DNA of 52,435 nt. Source: JAVJPJ01 sp040217295 (GTDB lineage Bacteria; Pseudomonadota; Alphaproteobacteria; Rhodobacterales; Rhodobacteraceae). Shown piece by piece: positions 25,517 to 33,717 of this stretch. The stretch's first letter is position 1. Each line of letters begins with the position of its first letter. Under the pieces are notes generated by a model, which made no database searches, was not told the DNA's origin, and saw only the letters and a program-made list of their open reading frames with translations. Location: the NCBI GenBank assembly GCA_964460185.1, contig CAYWTM010000008.1, forward strand, positions 1 through 52,435, read 5' to 3'. Both the position numbers and the translations under genes were made by a program.

Positions 25517-26466
25517 AATACAAGACATCCGAGGCCAAGGACCATGCAAAGGAACATATGCGCGGCATCTGGGCGGCGGCGCTGAACCCGTTTCGCGAGG
25601 ACGGCGCGCTGGACGAGGCCGGGCTGCGCCGCAATATCCGTCACTGGGTCGATGACCTGGGCATTGCGGGCCTGTTCATCGCGGGCAAGCAGGGCGAGTT
25701 CTTTTCCATGTCGCTGGAGGAACGCAAACGCAACTTCGAGATCGCGGTCGATGAATGCGGGGATACGGCGCAAACCATCATGTCGGCCTCGGATCAGAAT
25801 TTCGACACCGTGGTCGACCTGGCCCGGCACGCGCAGAACATCGGCGCGGACTACGTCGTCGTGCACGCGCCGATGCTGCATTTCGTGACCGACCCCGACG
25901 ATACGGTCTACAACTACTACAAGCTGCTGTGCGAACGGGTGGATATCGGTATCGCCATGTGGTCCCACCCCGATAGCGGCTACCTGATGTCGCCCGAATT
26001 ATGCGCCCGCGTGGCGGAGCTGCCGAATATCGTGGCGATCAAGTATTCGGTCCCGCGTGCGATGTATGTGCGCCTGACGGAACTGGCCGGTGACCGTATC
26101 CAGGTGTCGACCGCGTCCGAGGCCGAATGGCTGGACAACATCGAGGAACTGGGCTGGAACCTGTATTTGTGCTCGTCCCCGCCCTACCAGTTGCAGACCA
26201 GGACCGATCAGCGGATGAACGACTACACGAGGTTGGCCTTCGAGGGCAAATTCGCCGAGGCCCGCGCCATCCGCGACAGCCTGAACCCCGTGCGCGAGGC
26301 GATCCGCGCCACGAAACCCGGCGGCAAGCCGCAGGCGCATGGCAAATACTGGCAGGAGCTTTTGGGCCAGGTCGGCGGCCCCGTGCGCGCGCCGCTGCTG
26401 CAACTGACCGAAGACGAAAAGGCCGCCACGCGGGCGGCCTTTGAAAGCTGTGGTCTGACCCTGTAG
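25513..26466 (+). CDS. Dihydrodipicolinate synthase-family lyase/aldolase (not DapA)
   Basis: A 317-residue class I aldolase-fold protein. The Schiff-base lysine is visible as Lys177 in VAIKYSV. The family loop usually GTTGE reads AGKQGEF, so the two threonines of DapA are Lys and Gln. The region that normally holds the catalytic PYY reads HAPMLHF. It therefore is very unlikely to make dihydrodipicolinate and probably cleaves or hydrates another 2-oxo acid. Translation is coupled to the molybdenum hydroxylase (ATGA overlap), which suggests the substrate is derived from that hydroxylation. It converges with the zinc-ribbon gene, 7 bases away. The true substrate is unknown. Confidence 0.85.
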   Translation: MKYKTSEAKDHAKEHMRGIWAAALNPFREDGALDEAGLRRNIRHWVDDLGIAGLFIAGKQGEFFSMSLEERKRNFEIAVDECGDTAQTIMSASDQNFDTVVDLARHAQNIGADYVVVHAPMLHFVTDPDDTVYNYYKLLCERVDIGIAMWSHPDSGYLMSPELCARVAELPNIVAIKYSVPRAMYVRLTELAGDRIQVSTASEAEWLDNIEELGWNLYLCSSPPYQLQTRTDQRMNDYTRLAFEGKFAEARAIRDSLNPVREAIRATKPGGKPQAHGKYWQELLGQVGGPVRAPLLQLTEDEKAATRAAFESCGLTL

Positions 26467-26473
26467 CGGCCGC

Positions 26474-26725
26474 TCAGAAATCGAAGATATCGTCGAGGAA
26501 CGAGCCGCGCCGTTTCTTCTTGTGATATCCGTCCGCGCGACCCGATCCGCGATCGTCATGGCTGCGTGTGGCAGGTGCGGGGGCGGCAACGGGCACGGAT
26601 CGTTCGATGATCTTGTCCAGCTCGCCACGGTCAAGCCACACACCCCGGCATTGCGGGCAGTAGTCGATCTCGACCCCTTGCCGGTCGGCCATGACCAGCG
26701 TGGATCCGTCAACGGGGCATTGCAT
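26474..26725 (-). CDS. Zinc-ribbon (zf-TFIIB-like) protein
   Basis: An 83-residue protein. The N-terminal half is a TFIIB-type zinc ribbon: CPVDG then YCPQCRGVWLDRGELDKII, with two CxxC/CPxD-type knuckles. The C-terminal half is low-complexity and basic (HKKKRRGSFLDDIFDF at the end), resembling a flexible tail with a short amphipathic end. Such small proteins are common in Proteobacteria and their role is unclear; they may bind nucleic acid or other proteins. The ATG at 26725 follows AAAAGGAG by 8 bases, so the longer upstream start is not favoured. Confidence 0.8.
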   Translation of the reverse strand: MQCPVDGSTLVMADRQGVEIDYCPQCRGVWLDRGELDKIIERSVPVAAPAPATRSHDDRGSGRADGYHKKKRRGSFLDDIFDF

Positions 26726-26803
26726 GTCGGGTGCTCCTTTTCTCATGGCGACACGACTGCACATAGGCATTCAAAACGCCGCGCAAAGGAGCATTGGAAA
26801 AGC

Positions 26804-27124
26804 CTATTCCGGCGATTGGGTCAGCGCCTCGATCTCGCCGGCGATACTGACCGCCCATTCGCCGATGATCGGGATGAATTCGATCTGGCTGAGCGCCCAG
26901 ATGATCAGCGACAACAACACCGTCGCACCCAGGACCGTGCCCAGGCCCACGGCCATGCCCATCATCAGGCGCAGCAACAAGACCCGTGGCACCGACTGAT
27001 ACAGTGTGAACATCTTGTGCTTGCGCATGAGCGTCAGTTCCTGGCGCAAGGCGAGCACTTCTTCCTCCAGCGTGCCCGCCGCGTGCCGGGGGGGATTGCC
27101 CGGGCGTTCGGGGGTATCGTTCAC
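26804..27124 (-). CDS. DUF5665-like small membrane protein
   Basis: A 106-residue protein starting at GTG (27124), three bases after the ABM gene stop, so it is probably co-translated. Residues 20-35 form a charged helix (EEEVLALRQELTLMRKHK). It is followed by LYQSVPRVLLLRLMMGMAVGLG and two membrane helices reaching to about residue 85, in the pattern of DUF5665. The C-terminus is acidic. It sits in the inner membrane; function unknown. Confidence 0.7.
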   Translation of the reverse strand: MNDTPERPGNPPRHAAGTLEEEVLALRQELTLMRKHKMFTLYQSVPRVLLLRLMMGMAVGLGTVLGATVLLSLIIWALSQIEFIPIIGEWAVSIAGEIEALTQSPE

Positions 27125-27127
27125 GGA

Positions 27128-27454
27128 CTACGCTCCATATGTGGCGACCACGTCATACAGCACCGGTTCGAAAGACCGGCACAAGGTGGCGATCTGCCGG
27201 TTGCGCTCCCGCATTTCGTCCGAACGCAGCATGGCCAGGAAATCCTCGCGCTTTCGCCACCGGGCATAATTGGCCACCCGCGTCTGGGCGTCGTTCACAT
27301 GCAGGGCCGCGCCGACGAAACCGGGCTGGCGCGAGATGAATTCGTCATAGGCCGCCTGCAACTGCTCGACCAGATCGGCGCATTGCCCCGGTGAGGTTTC
27401 AAAGGTGGTGAGGACGGTTTGCAGGCTGGCGTCTTGGGTGGTGATGGCTGGCAT
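27128..27454 (-). CDS. Antibiotic biosynthesis monooxygenase-like (ABM) protein
   Basis: A 108-residue protein of the ferredoxin-like ABM fold. The pattern TVLTTFETSPGQCADLVEQL, FISRQPGFVGAALHVNDAQTR and NYARWRKREDFLAML matches small ABM/heme-degrading-like monooxygenases, where the tryptophan in the W-x-x-x-E/D-F segment is conserved. No cofactor-binding histidine stands out. GAGGATCC precedes the ATG. Probably a quinol- or flavin-linked detoxification enzyme, but that is a family-level guess. It is the first gene of a two-gene unit with the DUF5665 protein. Confidence 0.75.
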   Translation of the reverse strand: MPAITTQDASLQTVLTTFETSPGQCADLVEQLQAAYDEFISRQPGFVGAALHVNDAQTRVANYARWRKREDFLAMLRSDEMRERNRQIATLCRSFEPVLYDVVATYGA

Positions 27455-27851
27455 GTCGGGATCCTCCCTCGGACAACCTTAACAAGTCCTTCATGGCCGA
27501 GGAAGCGCCGCGCGACACGAAAAGACGCCCTCGACAGGGCGGTTTGCAGGGTTTGCGACAGGGGATCGGATGTCGCAGTCAGGCCAACAGCACCGCCCCC
27601 CTTGCCGTTTTGGCACTGGCATGGAGTTGTGCGTCGCCCGGATTGTCTTGGGGTAGGTCCCGGCCGCAGCCACACGAGGCAGCTGCGGGGGAGCCCATGA
27701 TGCAGACGGCATCGGCCGCATCTGGCCAAGGTCCGTCCTCACACCGTCTTGGGCTTGATTTTCCTGCGTGAGGGTCGCCTTGTCGGTGTCCTCATTCAGG
27801 TTGCGCATTCCTCGACATGTTCAGGAATGTGGCCCGGAATATTCGTGAGCC
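27455..27851. other. 397-base non-coding stretch between ABM and Flp pilin genes
   Basis: No open frame here has recognisable protein features or a good ribosome site. The part near the ABM start presumably holds its promoter. The only clear structure is the inverted repeat at 27806-27829. A small RNA cannot be excluded by eye. Confidence 0.4.
27806..27829. repeat. Near-perfect 24-base palindrome downstream of the Flp pilin gene
   Basis: CATTCCT and AGGAATG arms flank a centre containing ACATGT; 20 of 24 positions are symmetric. No U-tract follows, so it is not a classical terminator; it could be a binding site or an mRNA 3' hairpin. It begins 22 bases after the Flp gene end on the minus strand. 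Confidence 0.4.
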
Positions 27852-28079
27852 TTACGACTCTTCACCCGGGAAAGGCCCCTTCTGCACCTCGGCGCTCGGT
27901 ATGCCGCCGGCCGGATCCATGTCGGAAAGCTCTGCCTGCATCTCGCCTGACAGATCTTCCACGCCCCCAGACACGAGAACCACCGTTGCAAGACCCAGGG
28001 CCGTGAGGGCGGCGGTCAGCACCACCCATTCGACGGTGACCGCACCGTTTTCAGATGTCAGAAAAGAATTCAAATTCAT
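27852..28079 (-). CDS. Flp/Fap-type pilin-like protein
   Basis: A 75-residue protein: a short N-terminal leader (MNLNSFLTSENGAVTVEWVV), a single hydrophobic helix to about residue 42, then a hydrophilic, acidic tail ending PFPGEES. The ENGAVTVEWVVLTAAL segment resembles the Flp pilin core (EDGATAIEYALLAALIA), including the glycine before the hydrophobic region and the Glu at +5. No tad secretion or prepilin peptidase genes are nearby, so it would depend on a Tad system elsewhere. The leader region upstream is AT-rich, with GAGGA before the ATG. Confidence 0.7.
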   Translation of the reverse strand: MNLNSFLTSENGAVTVEWVVLTAALTALGLATVVLVSGGVEDLSGEMQAELSDMDPAGGIPSAEVQKGPFPGEES

Positions 28080-28097
28080 GTTTGGGTCCTCAAAATT

Positions 28098-28108
28098 GCA
28101 CTTCGTGC
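28098..28108. repeat. Small perfect hairpin in the Flp gene leader
   Basis: GCAC-TTC-GTGC, 19 bases upstream of the Flp pilin start codon, in an AT-rich leader. It may form a small 5' UTR stem near the ribosome site or be an operator; too short for more. Confidence 0.25.
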
Positions 28109-28205
28109 GTAATAATTAAAATACTACCAATGAGGGTCTTCTCCGCATGAATTCCGGCAAAATCCGGGCGCGCCGAAGGTGAACTGTGGCAAATGCTTGA
28201 TTTTT

Positions 28206-28691
28206 TCAGGATATGTGACGCCGCATTGCCTGATAGACGACCGCCGTCGCCGCGTTGGCCAGATTGATCGACCGGATGTGGGGCGAGCGCATGGGAAGGC
28301 GAAAGATCCGGTCCTGCATGCCCAACAAGATCTCGGCCTGAATGCCTTTGGTTTCGCGACCGAATACCAGGTAGGCGTCGGGCGGATATTCGGGCTCGTA
28401 AACCGTCTGCGCTCCATCTTCCTCGAAAAAGAACAGGCTGTCGCGCGCTGGCTGGCGGTCGCCCAAGAACGCTTGCCAGCTGTCGTATTCGCTGAGCCGG
28501 ACATGTTTCCAGTAATCCAGCCCGGCGCGGCGCACCGATTTTTCCGTGATGTCGAACCCGTAGGGCCTGATCAGGACAAGTTCGAGGTCCAGCGCGACAC
28601 AGGTGCGCCCGATGGTGCCGGTGTTTCCGGGGATTTCGGGATTGACCAGCACCACCTTCATGTCCGCGCGGGGCATGCCGCCGTCAGACAT
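28206..28691 (-). CDS. trmL: tRNA (cytidine(34)-2'-O)-methyltransferase
   Basis: A 161-residue SPOUT-class methyltransferase that 2'-O-methylates the wobble base of tRNA-Leu isoacceptors. It begins with the family pattern VVLVNPEIPGNTGTIGRTC. In the C-terminal knot are LVFGRETKGI and RSINLANAATAVVYQAMR, the SAM-binding trefoil loops. Length is as expected for TrmL. The ATG at 28691 overlaps the upstream kinase-like gene by 8 bases; an internal ATG at 28661 would give the shorter canonical N-terminus. It is the last gene of a CMD/kinase-like/trmL unit, with no apparent functional link. Confidence 0.92.
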   Translation of the reverse strand: MSDGGMPRADMKVVLVNPEIPGNTGTIGRTCVALDLELVLIRPYGFDITEKSVRRAGLDYWKHVRLSEYDSWQAFLGDRQPARDSLFFFEEDGAQTVYEPEYPPDAYLVFGRETKGIQAEILLGMQDRIFRLPMRSPHIRSINLANAATAVVYQAMRRHIS

Positions 28692-29520
28692 TCGGCTTGC
28701 CCTCAAGCCCCAGGACCCGGCGCGTCGTGGTCCAGATGGCGGGCAGGCGCGGCGGGCTGTTCAGATCATCCAGCACCTCGGCCTGCATTTCGCCATTCAA
28801 CCGGACGGAGGCAAAGCGCCGCGCCCAATCCATGATCGCCTCGCCGTCATCAGGGCGCAGGCGCACCGCACTGCCGATCAGACCGACGATGGTGCCGGCG
28901 GGCGAATACCATTCATCCTGGATGGACCGGATCCGTTCGGGCATGACCCGACCCATTGACCGGATCAGGGTGCTTTCGGAAAAGCGCAACAACAACTGCC
29001 CCATCTCTTCGCGGCTGTAGCCGATCAGCGGCGGGAAGGTGTCGAAGAAGATCGGGCCGTCCCCATCCAGCGCGAAATTGCGGATCGAGGGGTGATAGCC
29101 GATGCGTTCCGGGCGCTGCGCCACGCGCTGCCAGAAATCGGCGATGCTGCCGGCGGCGATCTCGAGCATCTCGAGCATGCGGGCCTGATCGGCCGCCTCG
29201 ATCTGGGGCCTGAGCAAGATCGCCTCGTCCAGGGCTTGTTGCACGATGACGGGTTGCAGATACCCAGCCTCGTTCAGGATCAGGAACTCGGTTCTGGGCA
29301 GACGCACGCCCGCCTGGGTCAGACAATCGACATAGGCCTGATGGCGCCGCGCCAGTTGTTCCAGCAGTCCGGGGTCTCGGCCCCCGCGATAGGTCTTGAT
29401 GACCTTGTCGGTCAGCGGCCCCTCGGCAGGGCGGAACGGGACACAGAAGTACCCAAGCCGGCTGACCGGTTCGCCCCGCGCTTTCAACGCGTCCCTGACT
29501 GCGCCGACCAGTTCCGTCAT
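28684..29520 (-). CDS. Conserved protein of unknown function with kinase-like motif (possibly DUF6206)
   Basis: A 278-residue protein that I cannot place firmly; it may be DUF6206. Near residue 165 it has the segment YHPSIRNFALDGDGPIFFDTFPP. This resembles the catalytic loop and metal-binding part of aminoglycoside-phosphotransferase-like kinases (an Asn in RNF and an Asp in FFD), preceded by a hinge-like VIVQQALDE. A conserved lysine candidate is in VIKTYRGG near residue 40. So a protein-kinase-like fold is possible (inference), with no known substrate. The ATG at 29520 overlaps the CMD gene stop (ATGA), and its own end overlaps trmL by 8 bases. The longer open frame upstream is out-of-frame reading of the CMD gene. 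Confidence 0.6.
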   Translation of the reverse strand: MTELVGAVRDALKARGEPVSRLGYFCVPFRPAEGPLTDKVIKTYRGGRDPGLLEQLARRHQAYVDCLTQAGVRLPRTEFLILNEAGYLQPVIVQQALDEAILLRPQIEAADQARMLEMLEIAAGSIADFWQRVAQRPERIGYHPSIRNFALDGDGPIFFDTFPPLIGYSREEMGQLLLRFSESTLIRSMGRVMPERIRSIQDEWYSPAGTIVGLIGSAVRLRPDDGEAIMDWARRFASVRLNGEMQAEVLDDLNSPPRLPAIWTTTRRVLGLEGKPNV

Positions 29521-30116
29521 GCGTGTTTGCCCACGCTCCACCCGGTCGCCCCGGCGAGACGCTGCTCGCCTTTCGAGATGGGCAGATCCTCGAGCGCGGA
29601 TCCCATCGAATCGTTCCAGCGGTTGAGATACCCGAACAGCGCAACAACGCCCATGATCTCGACGATCTGCCCCTCGTCCCAGTGCGCGCGCAACCGTTGG
29701 CCGACCTCGGGCGTCACGGCATTGGGCACCTGCGTGGCCGCATGGGCAAAGGCAAGCGCCGCCTTTTCCGCGTCGGAATAGTGGGGGCTGTTCTCGAAAT
29801 CGAAAACATCGTTCAGGCGCTCTTCGGATGCGTTGAAGCGTTCCGAGGCCAGGATCATATGCGCCTGACAATACAGGCACCCCGATGCGAAACTCGAGAC
29901 ATAGCCCAAGAGCCGCTTGAATTCAGGCGTCACGCCCTGGGCGTAATCGGTCATCACCGCGATGTTCAGGTCGGTAAAGGCGCGCGCAATGGGCGTGCGA
30001 TGGGACATCGTGCGCACGGAATTCGGGATCACCCCAAGAGGGCCTTTGAAGAACTGCACATGATCGCGCAGATCGGCGTCCATGTCTTTCTCGTCGAGCG
30101 GCGGCACAAGGGCCAT
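29517..30116 (-). CDS. Carboxymuconolactone decarboxylase/AhpD-like peroxidase-related protein
   Basis: A 199-residue helical protein of the CMD/AhpD family. The redox motif is visible as CLYCQAHMILASERF near residue 75 (CxxC followed by a histidine three residues later), as in AhpD-type alkylhydroperoxidase proteins. A second helical repeat has DAEKAALAFAHAATQ and ends VALFGYLNRWNDSMG. It probably reduces peroxides or disulfides in the cytoplasm rather than acting on carboxymuconolactone. The ATG at 30116 begins MALVPPLDEKD. It overlaps the next gene (ATGA). Confidence 0.85.
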   Translation of the reverse strand: MALVPPLDEKDMDADLRDHVQFFKGPLGVIPNSVRTMSHRTPIARAFTDLNIAVMTDYAQGVTPEFKRLLGYVSSFASGCLYCQAHMILASERFNASEERLNDVFDFENSPHYSDAEKAALAFAHAATQVPNAVTPEVGQRLRAHWDEGQIVEIMGVVALFGYLNRWNDSMGSALEDLPISKGEQRLAGATGWSVGKHA

Positions 30117-30312
30117 GGCGTCTTTCCCCCAAAAGATGTGTGGCAGGCGTGCAGGCTGCCGCGCGCCCGCCTTGTGTTCAAGGTCCCGCGCGCGATTTGC
30201 AGCCTTGGGGTTCACAATGGGCCCCGGGCGTTGCCGGGCCGCCACGTTCGCGTGCCGATGTCGCATCTGCGCGATCTGGTGCGGGCCTTGCGATGGCCCT
30301 AGGGTTGGCGGC

Positions 30313-30807
30313 ATGTCGACCGTTCCGCCAGAGCAACCCAAAGACCCGATCCGCCCCACCGATGACGAGGCCCGTGCGCTGGCCCTCCGTCTGATCGACA
30401 CCGCGCGCTTTGCGTCGCTTGGGGTGATCGACCCGGATACGGGCGGCCCCATGGTCACGCGCATTGCAATGGTCCCGGGGCCCGACCACCTGCCGCTCAC
30501 GCTGATTTCCACCCTGTCGGGCCATACGGGCGCGCTGCGCGCGAACCCGGCCTGTTCGCTGTTGATCGGCGAACCGGGGGCCAGGGGCGATCCGTTGACC
30601 CATCCGCGCCTGACGCTTCAGGCGCGCGCCGAACCGGCCGACAAATCGGCGCTGCGGGCCCATTACCTGTCGCGCTATCCCAAGGCGCAGCTGTACTACG
30701 ATTTCACCGATTTCGGGCTGATCCGATTTGCCCCTGTCGCGGGCCTGCTGAACGGCGGGTTCGGCAAGGCGTTTCGCCTCGCGCCCGAGGATCTGGCCGG
30801 CCCCTGA
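30313..30807 (+). CDS. Pyridoxamine 5'-phosphate oxidase-fold / HugZ-like protein
   Basis: A 164-residue split-barrel flavin- or heme-binding-type protein. Family segments are FASLGVIDPDTGGPMVTRIAM, LISTLSGHTGALRANPACSL and LTLQARAEP, then RYPKAQLYYDFTDFGLIRF, which is very typical of the HugZ/PNPOx group (SRYP-K/Q-A-xLYxDFxDF). Members degrade heme or bind FMN; the C-terminal heme domain of full-length HugZ is missing, so this is a single-domain version. ATG at 30313. It converges with the DUF427 gene, 28 bases away. Confidence 0.85.
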   Translation: MSTVPPEQPKDPIRPTDDEARALALRLIDTARFASLGVIDPDTGGPMVTRIAMVPGPDHLPLTLISTLSGHTGALRANPACSLLIGEPGARGDPLTHPRLTLQARAEPADKSALRAHYLSRYPKAQLYYDFTDFGLIRFAPVAGLLNGGFGKAFRLAPEDLAGP

Positions 30808-30835
30808 TCGGCAGCCACGGCCCAGGGACACGGGT

Positions 30836-31318
30836 TCACCAATGCAGGGTGCCCGCCGATCCCTTGATCTTGCCTGTCAGATTGGGGGTCACCCACCCGC
30901 CGTAGAAATCGCCCGGCTGCGGTTGAACCTTCATATCACCCACCCACGCACCATCGACCGAGGTCGCGTAGAATGCCAGATGATCCTTGATGGGGTCGAA
31001 CCGGGCCGTGGGCGCGGGATAGGCCCAGGCCGCATTGCGCGCCCGGCGCCCGTTGACCACCAGATCGAAATAGACCGCCCGCCCTTTCCATTCGCAAAAG
31101 GTTTCGCGGCTGACCGGCACCAGCGCCGAGGCCAGGACGGACGAGGGCGGCAGGTAATATGTGGGCGCATGATGGGTTTCCAGAACCCGCCATGCCGTGC
31201 CCGGTTCGGCCTGCGCCACGGGAATGCCGGCAAACACGATCCGCAGTGGCTCGGCCACCCGTTCCAAGGCAGGCGGGCGCGGGTAGTCCTGGACGTTTTC
31301 GACGGGAAGAACAGTCAT
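30836..31318 (-). CDS. DUF427 domain-containing protein
   Basis: A 160-residue protein in the DUF427 family. The diagnostic stretch is YYLPPSSVLASALVPVSRETF then CEWKGRAVYFDLVVNG, near residues 55-85, with the family's CEWKG motif intact. The fold is a small beta barrel; the biochemical role is not established. The ATG at 31318 follows AGAGGAG. The open frame extends far upstream, but that part has no family resemblance. It lies just downstream of the terminator that ends the beta-helix gene. Confidence 0.88.
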   Translation of the reverse strand: MTVLPVENVQDYPRPPALERVAEPLRIVFAGIPVAQAEPGTAWRVLETHHAPTYYLPPSSVLASALVPVSRETFCEWKGRAVYFDLVVNGRRARNAAWAYPAPTARFDPIKDHLAFYATSVDGAWVGDMKVQPQPGDFYGGWVTPNLTGKIKGSAGTLHW

Positions 31319-31365
31319 CTGGCGCACTCCTCTGACCGGCTGATCAGCTAGCGCGCCGGGGGCGG

Positions 31366-31403
31366 AAAGAAAACCCCGGCCGCACGGATCGGCGGCCGGG
31401 GTT
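31366..31403 (-). terminator. Rho-independent terminator after the beta-helix gene
   Basis: On the minus strand, a perfect 12-base stem (31392-31403 with 31372-31383) and an 8-base loop are followed by TTTTCTTT. It lies just after the stop of the beta-helix gene (31426), separating it from DUF427. Confidence 0.8.
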
Positions 31404-31425
31404 AGGTCGAGGCTGTGCCGTCGTG

Positions 31426-33717
31426 TCAGACGTCGAAGCGGGCCGTCACCTGCGCCGTGCCACTGACCGATTGCTGCCACCTGAGTTGCAGGGTTCGTCC
31501 GCCCGCCCCCTGTTCGGGTTCGGCATAAGGGGTGATGTAGATCGTCACGTTGCTGGCGCTTTTCAGCGGACCCTCTGGCAGGAACGCGGTGCCTGCGCGC
31601 ACCGCCGCACCGAAAGGCGAAACGCTGGTCAGGTCCACGTTCCATGTCTCGCTGGCCGTATTCTGCACGTGGCGCACGGTCACGGGGTTTTCGGTGCGCT
31701 TGACGATGCCGTGATAGGTATTCCCGGTGAACAACAGATCGGAAAAGCGGTCGTTGTCGAGGGTCGCAAAGGTGGTGTCGACGCCGTCCACCGCCTCCAA
31801 CTGCGGGCCGCTGGTTTTCTTGAACAGGTTGTCGCAAACGCTGAGCCCATTGATGAAATGCCCCGACCCGTAGGGCTTGATCAGGATGAAATTCATCCAT
31901 GGCGCCGAGGCCGTGGAAAAGAAGATATTCCCGTTCAACGTCAGCCCGTGAAAGCTGAGCCCGCTGGTGAAATCCGGCGCCGCGTCATGTTCGTTCCCCC
32001 ATTCGATGTAGCAATTGTCGACATAGTTGCCCTCGAAGGTGGTCTTTGCGTTCACGCCGGTCAGGACAAGCCCGGCCGTGCGCGGCCCGTCTGTGACGCC
32101 ATCGCCCTGAAAGAAGTGATTGCCCGACAGGATATTGCCGGTGCCCGCGATCACGCCGAAATGGCGGAACTTGACGCAACGGTTGTCACGCACTTTCACG
32201 TCCGAACAGTTGGTATTGAACGCGATCGATGTGCGCAGCGGGGCATCTTCGTTCTGTTCGTTCGACAGGAACTGGCAGCGGTCGATCTGCATGCCCTGGC
32301 AACCTTCGCTGGCCGAGGTGATGCCGCGATCCTTGGGCCCGGTAAAAAAACAGTCTTGGATCTGGAACACCAGACCGTCCAGCGGCAGGTTCAGGCCCGA
32401 ACACTGCCCCGCGCACAGAAATTCGATGTCCGACACCACGAAACGTTGAAGGTTCAGGAACCCGCTGAAATCCAGCAGGTATTTGAACCGGGTGAACGTG
32501 TAGGTCTGCGTCACGGGCGCGCCGTAGAACGGCGCCGAAAGGCTCACGGTGCCCTGGGCTTCGTTCTTGGCGGTCACGTAGATTTCGCGCCCCACCCCGG
32601 CGGGGCCGGTCACAAGCGCACCAATGGGGATGTCGGCGACATTGCTGACCGAGGTGATCCGCCGGGGATCGCTGGCCGACCAGGTCCCCGAACGAGTCGT
32701 CATGTCGTCATCCCAGGCCGTCGAGGCAGCAGCCGACAGTTGACCGTTACGGATCACGCGGCGATTGGCGTAGGTGTTCTTGTTGCCCACAACCGCCTGC
32801 ACATCCAGCGGCTCATCGAGAATGACGCGCCGCCCGTTGAGATCGAACGCCTCGTGATCCGATTGGTTGAACAGCTGTTGCAGGCCCTTTTTAAGGCCCA
32901 GGACTTCGTCGCCGAATGCCTCGGAATAGCCCTTGAGGTCAAAGTTCTGGTTGAGGGACAGGCGCGCGCCGTCCGGCATGCTGAGCACGCCTTCGAAGCG
33001 AACGGGACTGTTCATCGTCATGCTGGACGCGATGAAATACGTGCCGGCGGGCACCAGCACCTCGCGGCCGGCTGCAGCCTGATCCGCAGCGACAAAGGCC
33101 GCGCGATCATCGGTGGTGCCATCGCCCAGCGCCCCGTAGTCCCGGACATCGACCCAATCCATCAACTTGCGCAGAAAGATGCTGGTCACGTCTTCGATCT
33201 GCAGGCTTTCGATGCGGATCTGCCCGCCATTCGGGCCGGTGATATCAAGACCCATATGGCCATAGGACGCCGTCGGCCCCCAGGGCATGTCTACGCCACC
33301 CCGCGTTCCCGTGCCGATGATGGCCGAGACCGTGACGACCTCGCCATAGGCGGTCATCTGGGTTTCCGCGCCGGTCTGCGGCACGCCCACCACGTTCTGG
33401 TCGGTCGCAGTGCCCGCCCAGCCCGCAATGCGCACCGTGGGCAGGTTTCCCGACAGGACCTTGATCCGGGCGGAGACCCGCACGTAGAGCCCCGGCACCA
33501 TCGGCGTCTGTCCCATGTGGCGGATGCGCGTGGTGGCCTCGGTCTTCACGATCTCGAGGCAATCACCGAAATCAGCGTCCGCGGCGACGATCGCGGCATT
33601 GGGCGCGGTGGCCCATGTATCCGAGCCGGCAGTGCCGTCTTGCCGCGACCAGACGCCGAGCCCGTCCGCAAAGGCCGGCGGCATCAGCACCAATCCGTCG
33701 GTGATCACCTGGTTCAT
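31426..33717 (-). CDS. Right-handed beta-helix (pectate-lyase-superfamily/GH28-related) protein; possible phage or GTA spike
   Basis: A 763-residue protein. The N-terminal quarter (to about residue 185) is a beta-sandwich-like domain beginning MNQVITDGLVLMPPAFADGL. The centre has the pectate-lyase-3 opening motif WVDVRDYGALGDGTTDDRAAF near residue 190, then a long run of Asn-rich turns (VRDNRCVKF, GNILSGNHF, FEGNYVDNCYIEWGN, LNGNIFF, LFTGNTYHG) typical of a parallel beta-helix. A small C-terminal sandwich follows. There is no signal peptide. Such architecture is shared by phage tail spikes, and in Rhodobacterales I recall similar proteins linked to gene transfer agent head spikes. An upstream CtrA-type box fits that idea. 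The function is inferred; the fold is well supported. Confidence 0.75.
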   Translation of the reverse strand: MNQVITDGLVLMPPAFADGLGVWSRQDGTAGSDTWATAPNAAIVAADADFGDCLEIVKTEATTRIRHMGQTPMVPGLYVRVSARIKVLSGNLPTVRIAGWAGTATDQNVVGVPQTGAETQMTAYGEVVTVSAIIGTGTRGGVDMPWGPTASYGHMGLDITGPNGGQIRIESLQIEDVTSIFLRKLMDWVDVRDYGALGDGTTDDRAAFVAADQAAAGREVLVPAGTYFIASSMTMNSPVRFEGVLSMPDGARLSLNQNFDLKGYSEAFGDEVLGLKKGLQQLFNQSDHEAFDLNGRRVILDEPLDVQAVVGNKNTYANRRVIRNGQLSAAASTAWDDDMTTRSGTWSASDPRRITSVSNVADIPIGALVTGPAGVGREIYVTAKNEAQGTVSLSAPFYGAPVTQTYTFTRFKYLLDFSGFLNLQRFVVSDIEFLCAGQCSGLNLPLDGLVFQIQDCFFTGPKDRGITSASEGCQGMQIDRCQFLSNEQNEDAPLRTSIAFNTNCSDVKVRDNRCVKFRHFGVIAGTGNILSGNHFFQGDGVTDGPRTAGLVLTGVNAKTTFEGNYVDNCYIEWGNEHDAAPDFTSGLSFHGLTLNGNIFFSTASAPWMNFILIKPYGSGHFINGLSVCDNLFKKTSGPQLEAVDGVDTTFATLDNDRFSDLLFTGNTYHGIVKRTENPVTVRHVQNTASETWNVDLTSVSPFGAAVRAGTAFLPEGPLKSASNVTIYITPYAEPEQGAGGRTLQLRWQQSVSGTAQVTARFDV

